Source of the DNA: an uncultured Lachnospiraceae bacterium
GTDB taxonomy: Bacteria > Bacillota > Clostridia > Lachnospirales > Lachnospiraceae
Reading direction: 5' to 3'
DNA: 6,318 nt
NCBI GenBank assembly: GCA_902803355.1
Contig: CADCPP010000131.1
Coordinates: 1 to 6,318 of the forward strand
The notes under the pieces were generated by a model. It was not told the origin of the DNA. It was given only the letters and a program-made list of their open reading frames with translations, and did not search any database. Position numbers and translations under genes: made by a program. Of this stretch, positions 1-5,791 are shown piece after piece. How positions within the stretch are numbered: position 1 is the first letter of the stretch; the number at the start of each line of letters is the position of its first letter.

Positions 1-93
1 GCACTTGACCAATGTAGGATTGCTCATCTTCCAGTTTGCTCTGCGGCTGTCTCTTCTTGCCTTAGAGGACTTATTCTTGGGACAAATTGACAT
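1..93 (-). CDS. rpmF: 50S ribosomal protein L32, N-terminal part (3' end beyond window)
   Basis: Structural protein of the large ribosomal subunit. Only the first 31 codons are inside the window; the gene runs off the left edge. The translation starts MSICPKNKSSKARRD and continues with a basic RRANWKM stretch to ...LVKC, which is the typical N-terminal tail of L32 in Clostridia. The last visible residue, Cys31, is where the first zinc-ribbon ligand of four-cysteine L32 proteins lies, so this is probably the zinc-binding form; the other three cysteines would lie outside. The start is fixed by a strong AAGGAGGT shine-dalgarno (complement of 101-108) 7 nt before the ATG. A consensus promoter lies upstream at 160-188. 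The gene is too short here to appear as a long open frame but the match is clear. Confidence 0.93.
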   Translation of the reverse strand, partial: MSICPKNKSSKARRDSRRANWKMSNPTLVKC

Positions 94-118
94 ATGATCC
101 ACCTCCTTCGGTCCTAGT

Positions 119-152
119 CACGACCCGGAAAAACACATTTCCTGAAATCGTG
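119..152 (-). promoter_or_regulatory. Predicted 5'-terminal stem-loop in the rpmF leader
   Basis: Two nested inverted repeats: an outer CACGA/TCGTG pair (119-123 with 148-152) and an inner GGAAA/TTTCC pair (127-131 with 138-142) closing a 6-nt loop, with an asymmetric internal loop of 3 and 5 nt. The start of transcription predicted from the -10 box is about position 153, so the hairpin would form almost at the first nucleotide of the rpmF mRNA, leaving the shine-dalgarno (101-108) single-stranded. The pairing is seen directly; a role in mRNA stability or in translational control is inference. Confidence 0.45.
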
Positions 153-159
153 CTTTTCG

Positions 160-188
160 ATTATAGTCAAACCCTTCTCCCCTGTCAA
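160..188 (-). promoter_or_regulatory. Sigma-70/sigma-A promoter for rpmF
   Basis: Read on the minus strand, a perfect -35 box TTGACA (183-188) is followed after exactly 17 bp by a perfect -10 box TATAAT (160-165). The predicted transcription start is about 153, giving a leader of roughly 60 nt before the rpmF ATG at 93. Full consensus boxes at optimal spacing fit the high expression needed for a ribosomal protein. Confidence 0.88.
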
Positions 189-191
189 CCG

Positions 192-219
192 TTTTTTTGC
201 GATTTTTCGGAAGTTTTTT
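192..219 (-). promoter_or_regulatory. Phased A-tracts / UP element upstream of the rpmF promoter
   Basis: On the minus strand there are three A-tracts: A7 at 192-198, A5 at 203-207 and A6 at 214-219. Their centres are about 10 to 11 bp apart, so they are in phase with the DNA helix. The first two fall at about -39 to -54 from the predicted start, the positions of the proximal and distal halves of an UP element contacted by the RNA polymerase alpha C-terminal domain. Position and composition are seen; the activating role is inferred. Confidence 0.55.
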
Positions 220-287
220 CTTGTGTTTCTTTCCCTTCTTCCTTCCCGGGCCTCAGAGCTCTTCCTCTCCCTCCGGCATCTGCCGTC

Positions 288-316
288 TTGACATCGCCCG
301 TCTTCGGCCCTATAGT
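288..316 (+). promoter_or_regulatory. Sigma-70/sigma-A promoter for the M32 carboxypeptidase
   Basis: A perfect -35 box TTGACA (288-293) is followed after 17 bp by TATAGT (311-316), one base off consensus. The predicted transcription start is about 323, leaving a leader of only about 25 nt that holds little besides the shine-dalgarno. It points away from the rpmF promoter, so the two genes are divergently transcribed; their -35 boxes are about 100 bp apart. No operator-like palindrome is evident between them; the interval is a pyrimidine-rich stretch on this strand. Confidence 0.82.
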
Positions 317-347
317 TACAGACAGAAACGGACAAAGGGGGCACGAT

Positions 348-1853
348 ATGAATTTGGACGAAGCAAAAAAGGAACTGATGTCACTGCAGGAAAAGATCGC
401 AGCCTACGGCCACGCCCTGGGCCTGATCTCTTATGACGGCGCGACCACCGCGCCGAAAAAGACTGCCGAAAACCGCGGCCGCTCCATGGGCGTGCTCAGC
501 GAGGAGCTGTACAAACTGCAGACCGGGGAAGAGACCGTAGTCCTGCTGGAGTATCTGGACGCAAACAAGAAGGACCTGACGCAGGAAGAGGCGCGCATGG
601 TCTGGCTGCTCTTAAAGGAAATCCGCGACCTGCAGAAGCTTCCTATGGACGAATATATCGCCTATCAGAAGCTGCTGGTCGAGGCGGACGATGTGTGGCA
701 CCGCGCAAAAGAGACCAGTGATTTCGCCCTGTTCGAGCCGATCCTGGAAAAGATCTTTGAGACCAGCCGCCGCTTTGCCGGCTATCTTGATCCGGAAAAG
801 GATCCCTATGACTACTGGCTGAATGAATTTGAGGAAGGCCTGAGCCGGGAGAAATGCGATGCCTTCTTCGGAACACTGAAGGCACATCTGGTGCCGCTCA
901 TCAAGCGCATCAGCGAGGTCCCTCAGGTCTCCGATGCCTGCATCAAAGGGGATTTCCCGGAGGATAAGCAGGAAAAGCTTTCTTATTTTCTGATGAAGCT
1001 GATCGGGCTTGATCCCGACCACGTGGGTCTTTCCACCACAGAGCATCCCTTCACCACCAGCCTCGGCTCCCATCTGGATGAGCGCATCACCACCCACTAC
1101 TACCGCGAGGACGTTTCCTTCTCCATGTTCAGTGTGGTGCATGAAGGCGGGCACGCCCTCTATGACACCGGCTCCCGCGACGAATACGCTTTCACCGTGC
1201 TGGACGGCGGCGTGTCCATGGGCATTCACGAAAGCCAGAGCCGCTTCTTTGAGAATATTTTAGGCAGAAGCAGGGCTTTTGCCTATGTGATCCAGCCTGA
1301 ACTCAGGAAACTTTTCCCGGAAAAGTTCTCTCACGCGACGGTGGACGACATCTACAAAGCCGTCAACAAGGTGCAGCCGAGCCTCATCCGTACCGAAGCC
1401 GACGAGGTCACCTACTGCCTGCACGTCATGATCCGCTACGAGCTGGAAAAGCGCGTGATGGCCGGTGAGCTTGCCGTTCATGACCTGCCCGCCGAATGGA
1501 ACCGCCTGTACAAGGAATACCTCGGCGTGGACGTGCCGGATGATAAGCACGGCGTGCTGCAGGATTCCCACTGGTCCGGCGGCATGATCGGCTACTTCCC
1601 CAGCTACGCCTTCGGCAGTGCCTACGGCGCGCAGTTCCTGCAGAAGATGAAAGAGACAGTCGAAGTCGACCGCTGTGTTGCGGAAGGCGATCTTTCTCCC
1701 ATCCGGAACTGGCTGCGCGAGAACATCTGGCAGTACGGCTGCCTGTACAAGCCTTCCGAGCTGCTGGACCGCGTGCTCGGCGAGCCCTTCGATCCGATGG
1801 TCTACGTGGCCTATCTGGAAAACAAGGTAAAAGACGTTTACGGGATCGATTGA
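348..1853 (+). CDS. M32 family metallocarboxypeptidase (carboxypeptidase Taq type)
   Basis: Zinc-dependent carboxypeptidase that removes C-terminal amino acids from peptides, probably in the cytoplasm because no signal peptide is seen. At 501 aa it has the usual family length of about 500. All M32 signatures are present in order: HPF at 233-235, DERIT at 244-248, the HEGGH zinc site at 265-269, a downstream HESQ whose Glu295 is the third zinc ligand (26 residues after His269, the normal family spacing), IRTEADE at 347-353 and QDSHW at 405-409 followed by GYFPSY. The open frame extends upstream to 87, but that stretch encodes low-complexity residues across the promoter. The ATG at 348 is chosen because AAAGGGGG (334-341) sits 6 nt before it and the protein then starts at the normal place. 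It has its own strong promoter at 288-316. The physiological substrate is unknown; a role in peptide turnover is inferred from the family. Confidence 0.95.
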   Translation: MNLDEAKKELMSLQEKIAAYGHALGLISYDGATTAPKKTAENRGRSMGVLSEELYKLQTGEETVVLLEYLDANKKDLTQEEARMVWLLLKEIRDLQKLPMDEYIAYQKLLVEADDVWHRAKETSDFALFEPILEKIFETSRRFAGYLDPEKDPYDYWLNEFEEGLSREKCDAFFGTLKAHLVPLIKRISEVPQVSDACIKGDFPEDKQEKLSYFLMKLIGLDPDHVGLSTTEHPFTTSLGSHLDERITTHYYREDVSFSMFSVVHEGGHALYDTGSRDEYAFTVLDGGVSMGIHESQSRFFENILGRSRAFAYVIQPELRKLFPEKFSHATVDDIYKAVNKVQPSLIRTEADEVTYCLHVMIRYELEKRVMAGELAVHDLPAEWNRLYKEYLGVDVPDDKHGVLQDSHWSGGMIGYFPSYAFGSAYGAQFLQKMKETVEVDRCVAEGDLSPIRNWLRENIWQYGCLYKPSELLDRVLGEPFDPMVYVAYLENKVKDVYGID

Positions 1854-1881
1854 TCCCTCCTGCAAAGCGGTATCAAAGCAG

Positions 1882-1904
1882 GCGCCCCGCTTAGCGCGGG
1901 GCGC
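1882..1904 (+). terminator. GC-rich intergenic hairpin after the M32 gene
   Basis: A perfect 9-bp stem, GCGCCCCGC (1882-1890) with GCGGGGCGC (1896-1904), closes a 5-nt loop. It begins 28 bp after the peptidase stop and ends 16 bp before the next gene's shine-dalgarno. No T-run follows (AGAACAAGG), so it is not a classical intrinsic terminator. It may be a partial terminator, an RNase barrier or an mRNA 3'-end stabiliser that uncouples the peptidase from the downstream genes. Confidence 0.45.
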
Positions 1905-1936
1905 AGAACAAGGATCCGGCAAAGGAGGCACAGCCT

Positions 1937-2620
1937 ATGAAACGAAGCGAGATCAACGCGGCGCTCAGGGAAATGGAAGCCATGTGCGAGAAGCAGCGCT
2001 GCTATCTGCCGCCCTTCTGCCACTTCACCCCCGAAGAATGGCAGACTATCGGCCATGAGTACGACGAAGTGCGGGACTGCATGCTGGGCTGGGACATCAC
2101 CGACTACGGCATGGGGGATTTTGACCGCTTCGGCTTTTCGCTGATCACCCTTCGCAACGGCAGCCGGACCATGCCGGACAAATATCCCAAGGTCTATGCG
2201 GAAAAGCTGCTGTACCTGAAAGAGGGACAGTACGCGCCGAATCACTTCCACTGGTTCAAAACGGAAGACATCATCAACCGCGGCGGCGGCAATGTGCTGA
2301 TCAGAGTCTACAACGCTCTTCCCGATGAGCAGATCGACTATGCCTCCGACGTCACGGTATGCTGCGATGGCCGCTCGTTTACTGTCCCTGCCGGGACGCA
2401 GATCCGGCTGACCCCCGGGGAGAGCATATCCGTCAGGCAGTACCTGTATCACGATTTTTCCGTGGAGGAAGGGAGCGGTCCTGTTCTGCTGGGGGAAGTC
2501 TCCCAGTGCAACGATGACGAAACGGACAACCGCTTCAATCCCCCGGTAGGCCGCTTTCCCAAGATCGAGGAAGATGAAGCGCCCTACCGCCTGCTGTGCA
2601 ACGAGTACCCCAAAGCGTAA
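1937..2620 (+). CDS. D-lyxose isomerase (D-lyxose ketol-isomerase family)
   Basis: Cupin-fold, divalent-metal-dependent isomerase that interconverts D-lyxose and D-xylulose; family members also act on D-mannose/D-fructose. At 227 aa it is the length of the enterobacterial-type D-lyxose isomerases rather than the shorter Bacillus YdaE type. The metal site is visible: His103-x-His105 within NHFHWF, Glu110 four residues on, and a later His172 in the LYHDF strand. The family-typical segments KTEDIINRGGGN and the C-terminal NRFNPPVGRFPKIEEDE are also present. The start has a perfect AAAGGAGG (1921-1928) 8 nt upstream. It lies 83 bp after the M32 gene and 82 bp before msrA on the same strand. No other sugar-catabolic gene (kinase, transporter, regulator) is visible, so the pathway context is missing and the natural substrate is uncertain. 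Confidence 0.92.
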   Translation: MKRSEINAALREMEAMCEKQRCYLPPFCHFTPEEWQTIGHEYDEVRDCMLGWDITDYGMGDFDRFGFSLITLRNGSRTMPDKYPKVYAEKLLYLKEGQYAPNHFHWFKTEDIINRGGGNVLIRVYNALPDEQIDYASDVTVCCDGRSFTVPAGTQIRLTPGESISVRQYLYHDFSVEEGSGPVLLGEVSQCNDDETDNRFNPPVGRFPKIEEDEAPYRLLCNEYPKA

Positions 2621-2702
2621 CAAAGCGGACCTGCCGCACTCAGGCTTTGACGGGCGTGAGCCCTGCACGGACGATGAGCGGGCCAGCCCGGAAAGGAAAC
2701 CA

Positions 2703-3188
2703 ATGAAAGCATATTTTGCCGGCGGATGCTTCTGGTGCATCACGCCGATCTATAAGATCTACGGCGTCAGCCGTGTGACCGCGGGTTACTGCGGCGGCGA
2801 TGAGGCAGATCCTTCCTACAAGGACGTCAAGGCCCAGAAGACCGGCCATAGGGAAACGATCGAGCTGGACTACGATCCCTCTGTGGTCAGTTACGAACAG
2901 CTGCTGGACATCTTCCTTGCGAACATCGATCCCTTCGACGCAGAAGGGCAGTTTATTGACAGGGGCCACTCCTACACCGCTGCGATCTACTATCAAAGCG
3001 AGAGCGAGCGCGCGGCGGCCGCAAAAAAAATTGCCGGGATCGAAAGGGAAACCGGCAAAAAAGTTGAAATTTCTTTAGAAGCGTTTTCTGTTTTTTATCC
3101 TGCGGAAGAAGAGCATCAGGATTATTATCTGAAGAATCCGGAAGCCTTCGAAAAGGAGATGAGGGAGAGCGGGCGGCGTTCCGATTAG
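2703..3188 (+). CDS. msrA: Peptide methionine-S-sulfoxide reductase MsrA
   Basis: Reduces the S-epimer of methionine sulfoxide in proteins or free methionine, repairing oxidative damage in the cytoplasm. At 161 aa it is a stand-alone MsrA domain without a fused MsrB. The active-site GCFWC is at 8-12 with catalytic Cys9. Residues fitting the usual catalytic and substrate-pocket positions are present: Phe10, Trp11, Tyr39 in PSYKDV, Glu51 in TGHRE, Asp86 and Tyr91. The C-terminal HQDYYLKNP is also typical. The only other cysteines are Cys12 and Cys30, both near the N-terminus, so recycling must use one of these or an external thiol. The frame is open from 2574 inside the preceding gene, but the ATG at 2703 is chosen because AAAGGA (2692-2697) lies 5 nt upstream and AYFAGGCFWC is the standard N-terminus. 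Its second half (about 3023-3140) uses noticeably more AT-rich codons than the first. It may be co-transcribed with the isomerase gene. Confidence 0.95.
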   Translation: MKAYFAGGCFWCITPIYKIYGVSRVTAGYCGGDEADPSYKDVKAQKTGHRETIELDYDPSVVSYEQLLDIFLANIDPFDAEGQFIDRGHSYTAAIYYQSESERAAAAKKIAGIERETGKKVEISLEAFSVFYPAEEEHQDYYLKNPEAFEKEMRESGRRSD

Positions 3189-3217
3189 CAAAAACGGCGC
3201 CTCCCGCCTTCTCTTTT
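3169..3217 (+). terminator. Probable intrinsic terminator of msrA
   Basis: A 10-bp stem with one mismatch pairs GCGGGCGGCG (3169-3178) with CGCCTCCCGC (3198-3207), loop about 19 nt, followed by the T-rich run CTTCTCTTTT. The 5' arm lies inside the last codons of msrA and the msrA stop codon lies in the loop. The T-tract is interrupted by C, so efficiency may be moderate. It is placed as expected between the convergent msrA and feo transcripts. Confidence 0.55.
3190..3208 (-). terminator. Weak terminator candidate for the feo operon
   Basis: On the minus strand, just after the Cys-rich gene stop, a short GGCG/CGCC stem (3205-3208 with 3196-3199, 5-nt loop) is followed by G and five T (3190-3194). 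The stem is only 4 bp, so this is weak. It shares bases with the msrA terminator, making the region a possible bidirectional terminator between convergent units. Confidence 0.35.
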
Positions 3218-3426
3218 CATGCTTTTCTTTTCCCTGCAGGCTGAGGGTGACAGGCGCCGGCCATGCTGCAGCCCGCGCAGGCACCGCCGCACGAGGCGCA
3301 GTTTCCGCCGCAGGTCTTTCCGGCCTTTTTATCGCGGATCAGGCTCCTCGCGCAGAAGTAAACCAACAGAGCGACTGCTGCAATCAGCGCGATATTCACT
3401 AAATTTGCAGATAACCAGGACATCAT
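3217..3426 (-). CDS. FeoB-associated Cys-rich membrane protein
   Basis: A 69-aa protein with one predicted N-terminal transmembrane helix (about residues 9-30), a basic RDKKAGK stretch that should sit on the cytoplasmic side, and a Cys-rich tail. The tail cysteines are 39, 43, 46, 50, 53 and 59 with His60 (pattern C-x3-C-x2-C-x3-C-x2-C-x5-CH); Cys25 lies within the helix. This layout and its place 62 bp after feoB identify the FeoB-associated Cys-rich family. The function of the family is not established; metal binding, iron hand-off or a redox role are inferences from the cysteines and location. The frame could begin at a GTG at 3444, but that codon overlaps the shine-dalgarno. The ATG at 3426 has GAAAGGAG 8 nt upstream and is preferred; the adjacent ATG at 3423 is also possible. 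It is the last gene of the feo operon and converges on msrA. Confidence 0.88.
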   Translation of the reverse strand: MMSWLSANLVNIALIAAVALLVYFCARSLIRDKKAGKTCGGNCASCGGACAGCSMAGACHPQPAGKRKA

Positions 3427-3434
3427 CCTTTTAA

Positions 3435-3442
3435 CTCCTTTC
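3435..3442 (-). promoter_or_regulatory. Shine-dalgarno that sets the start of the Cys-rich protein
   Basis: On the minus strand GAAAGGAG ends 8 nt before the ATG at 3426 (and 11 nt before the ATG at 3423). The in-frame GTG at 3444 overlaps this site, so a start there would lack a ribosome binding site. Confidence 0.75.
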
Positions 3443-3461
3443 ACCCGCTCTTATCAGTCTC

Positions 3462-3487
3462 TCCCTTCTCCCGATCAGGGGGAGGGA
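3462..3487 (-). other. Imperfect hairpin between feoB and the Cys-rich gene
   Basis: Two 4-bp GC-rich helices (TCCC/GGGA twice: 3484-3487 with 3462-3465, and 3480-3483 with 3469-3472) are separated by a 3-nt bulge and capped by a 7-nt loop. It lies immediately before the feoB stop in plus coordinates, i.e. just downstream of feoB in the transcript, with no T-run. It could be an RNA processing or attenuation element lowering or separating expression of the last gene. The pairing is short and may be chance. Confidence 0.25.
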
Positions 3488-3488
3488 T

Positions 3489-5771
3489 TTATTCTACGGT
3501 CAGTTTCTGAGATTCCTTATACGGCTTGAACAGCTGCCACAGCATCAGGGCCAGCAAAGCCGCAGCGACTGCCACGCCGACGATATTGGCGCCGCCGGCA
3601 AAGAGTCTGCCGATCTGCCATACGATCAGGGCGATGGTATAGGCAAAGCCGCACTGGTAGCCGATCGCGAACAGGGTCCACTTCGGGCTGTTCATTTCCC
3701 GCTTGATGGCGCCGATAGCCGCAAAGCAGGGCGCGCAGAGCAGGTTGAAGATCAGGAAGGCATAGGCGGCAAGCTTGCCGTGGCCGTTCGAGAAGCTGTT
3801 GAAGTCTTCCGCCACACGCGGCCAGATCTGGTCGCCGTTTTCTTCCAGTTCTTCCTCGCCGTCCTGATCATCATAGTTATACAGGACGCCGAAGGTGCCG
3901 ACCACCTCTTCCTTGGCCACAAGACCGGTCACGGTCGCCACGGTAGGCTTCCAGTCGCCGAAGCCGAGCGGTTTGAAGATGACGGAGACGGGCTGCGCCA
4001 CTCTGGCCATGATGGAATCATCCATCGGTTCCACTTCCTCTTCCGGAAGGTTCATGCGGGCAGCAACTTTCGCGACATATTCATCGTCGACCAGTTCTTC
4101 GTCCGCATAGAGCTCTTCCACCATGCCGAACTTCCCGTTGACCCAGCCGAAGCCGGACAGGAACCAGACGATGATGGAGGCCAGTACGATGACAGTGCCG
4201 GCGCGCTTGATGAAGGACCAGCCGCGCTCCCAGGTGCCGCGAAGGACGTTCGTCAGCGAAGGCACGTGATAGGCCGGCAGCTCCATGACGAAGGGCGCGG
4301 GATCGCCGGCAAAGCGTTTGGTCTTCTTCAGCATGATGCCGGAAACGATGATCGCGGCAATGCCGATGAAGTAGGCCGAGACGGCCACCAAGGTGCTCTC
4401 GTTAAAGAGGGCGCCGGCGATGAGGCCGATGATCGGCATCTTCGCGCCGCAGGGCATGAAGGTCGTCGTGGTGATGGTCATGCGGCGGTCGCGTTCATTC
4501 TCGATGGTACGGGACGCCATGACGCCGGGGATGCCGCAGCCGGTGGCCACCAGCATGGGAATGAAGCTCTTGCCGGAAAGGCCGAAGCGGCGGAAGATCC
4601 GGTCCATGATGAAGGCGATACGGGCCATGTAGCCGATATCTTCAAGGATGCAGAGCATCAGGAAGAGGACCAGCATCTGCGGGACGAAGCCGAGCACGGC
4701 GCCGACGCCGGCAAAGATACCGTCGGAGATGAGGCCGACCAGCCAGGGCGCTGCGCCCCAGCCCTCCAGGATCGTGCGGGAGCCTTCCACCAGCCAGGCT
4801 TCGCCGAGCACGTCGTTGGCCCAGTCGGTCAGGAAGGTGCCGAGGCCGATGCCGCCGTCAGCAATGGACTTGCCCATAGCAAGAGCGTAGACCAAGAACA
4901 TCACGCCGGCAAAGATCGGAAGGGCGAGCCATCTGTTGGTCACGATCTTGTCGATCTTATCGGAAGCGCTCAGCTTCTCCGAGGACTTTTTCACATAAAT
5001 GCCCTTGATCAGTTCGGCAATGTAGATGTAGCGCTCATTGGTGATGATCGCTTCCGCGTCGTCATCCATCTCCTGCTCTGCCGCCTGAATATCCTTTTCG
5101 ATATGATCCAGGGTGCTCTTCGGGAGCTTTAAGGCTTCGATCGCCTTTTCGTCGCGTTCAAAGAGCTTGACCGCATACCAGCGCTGCTGTTCCTCGGGCA
5201 TGTCGTGGACAGCCGCTTCCTCAATGTGAGCGAGCGCGTGCTCCACGACGCCGGTGAATTCGTGGGCCGGAACAGATGCTTTTCCCTGCGCCGCCTTGAT
5301 GGCCGCTTCCGCGACGGCATCCACACCGTCGCCCTTCAGGGCGGAGATCTCCACAACCGGCAGGCCTAGTCTCTTGGACAGTTCGGCGCTGTTCAGCTTA
5401 TCGCCTTTCTTGCGCACGATGTCCATCATATTCAGGGCGATGACCACCGGAATACCCAGCTCGATGAGCTGCGTGGTCAGATACAGGTTGCGTTCCAGGT
5501 TCGTCGCGTCCACGATGTTCAGGATCGCGTTCGGACGCTCATTCACCAGGTAGTTCCGGGCCACCACTTCCTCCAGCGTATAGGGAGAAAGGGAGTAAAT
5601 GCCGGGAAGGTCCGTCAGTGTGACGTCCGTGTTCTTTTTTAATTTGCCTTCTTTTTTCTCAACGGTGACGCCGGGCCAGTTGCCTACGAACTGGTTCGAG
5701 CCGGTCAGCGCGTTGAACAGCGTGGTCTTGCCGCTGTTCGGGTTGCCCGCCAGAGCGATGCGAATATCCAT
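3489..5771 (-). CDS. feoB: Ferrous iron transport protein B (Fe2+ permease with N-terminal G domain)
   Basis: Imports Fe2+ across the cytoplasmic membrane, with transport linked to an N-terminal nucleotide-binding domain. From the preferred start it is 760 aa, close to the E. coli size. G-domain motifs are all present: P-loop GNPNSGKT (9-16), DLPG (54-57), NMMD (114-117) and SALKG (143-147). A helical linker follows to about 275, then the membrane region with both duplicated gate segments: GCGIPG (411-416) and PCGAKMP (440-446), later LLCAPCFAAIG (677-687) and YQCGFAY (705-711), which carry the conserved cysteines. Two strongly acidic stretches (about 549-593 and 632-656) lie between hydrophobic segments and look longer than usual. 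The frame opens with an ATG at 5792, but that codon directly abuts an inverted repeat and has no shine-dalgarno. The ATG at 5771 has AAAGGA 12 nt upstream and gives the usual short lead-in (MDIRIALAGN). It sits 60 bp after the second feoA in the same operon. Confidence 0.97.
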   Translation of the reverse strand: MDIRIALAGNPNSGKTTLFNALTGSNQFVGNWPGVTVEKKEGKLKKNTDVTLTDLPGIYSLSPYTLEEVVARNYLVNERPNAILNIVDATNLERNLYLTTQLIELGIPVVIALNMMDIVRKKGDKLNSAELSKRLGLPVVEISALKGDGVDAVAEAAIKAAQGKASVPAHEFTGVVEHALAHIEEAAVHDMPEEQQRWYAVKLFERDEKAIEALKLPKSTLDHIEKDIQAAEQEMDDDAEAIITNERYIYIAELIKGIYVKKSSEKLSASDKIDKIVTNRWLALPIFAGVMFLVYALAMGKSIADGGIGLGTFLTDWANDVLGEAWLVEGSRTILEGWGAAPWLVGLISDGIFAGVGAVLGFVPQMLVLFLMLCILEDIGYMARIAFIMDRIFRRFGLSGKSFIPMLVATGCGIPGVMASRTIENERDRRMTITTTTFMPCGAKMPIIGLIAGALFNESTLVAVSAYFIGIAAIIVSGIMLKKTKRFAGDPAPFVMELPAYHVPSLTNVLRGTWERGWSFIKRAGTVIVLASIIVWFLSGFGWVNGKFGMVEELYADEELVDDEYVAKVAARMNLPEEEVEPMDDSIMARVAQPVSVIFKPLGFGDWKPTVATVTGLVAKEEVVGTFGVLYNYDDQDGEEELEENGDQIWPRVAEDFNSFSNGHGKLAAYAFLIFNLLCAPCFAAIGAIKREMNSPKWTLFAIGYQCGFAYTIALIVWQIGRLFAGGANIVGVAVAAALLALMLWQLFKPYKESQKLTVE

Positions 5772-5791
5772 GCCTAAAATCCATCCTTTCA

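Noticed and set aside
87..347. N-terminal extension of the M32 peptidase by 87 codons
   Set aside because: The extension covers the rpmF shine-dalgarno and both promoters, is Pro/Ser/Phe-rich without family similarity, and the ATG at 348 has a good ribosome binding site.
612..1229. 205-codon minus-strand frame opposite the M32 gene
   Set aside because: Antisense shadow; the plus strand encodes a complete M32 peptidase with its zinc site in this stretch.
2574..2702. N-terminal extension of MsrA overlapping the isomerase gene
   Set aside because: The extra 43 residues are not MsrA-like, and the ATG at 2703 has its own shine-dalgarno and gives the standard N-terminus.
2621..2702. Possible separate promoter or riboswitch before msrA
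   Set aside because: The 82-bp gap holds only short GC-rich inverted repeats, no -35/-10 pair and no recognisable aptamer fold.
1838..2743. 301-codon minus-strand open frame across the isomerase
   Set aside because: It lies wholly opposite the D-lyxose isomerase and its flanks, has no family-like motifs and no shine-dalgarno.
3780..5132. Long 450-codon open frame on the plus strand opposite feoB
   Set aside because: Its translation is a low-complexity mix of His, Asp, Gly and Ala with no recognisable domain, as expected from the antisense strand of a GC-rich gene. FeoB on the other strand has every family motif.
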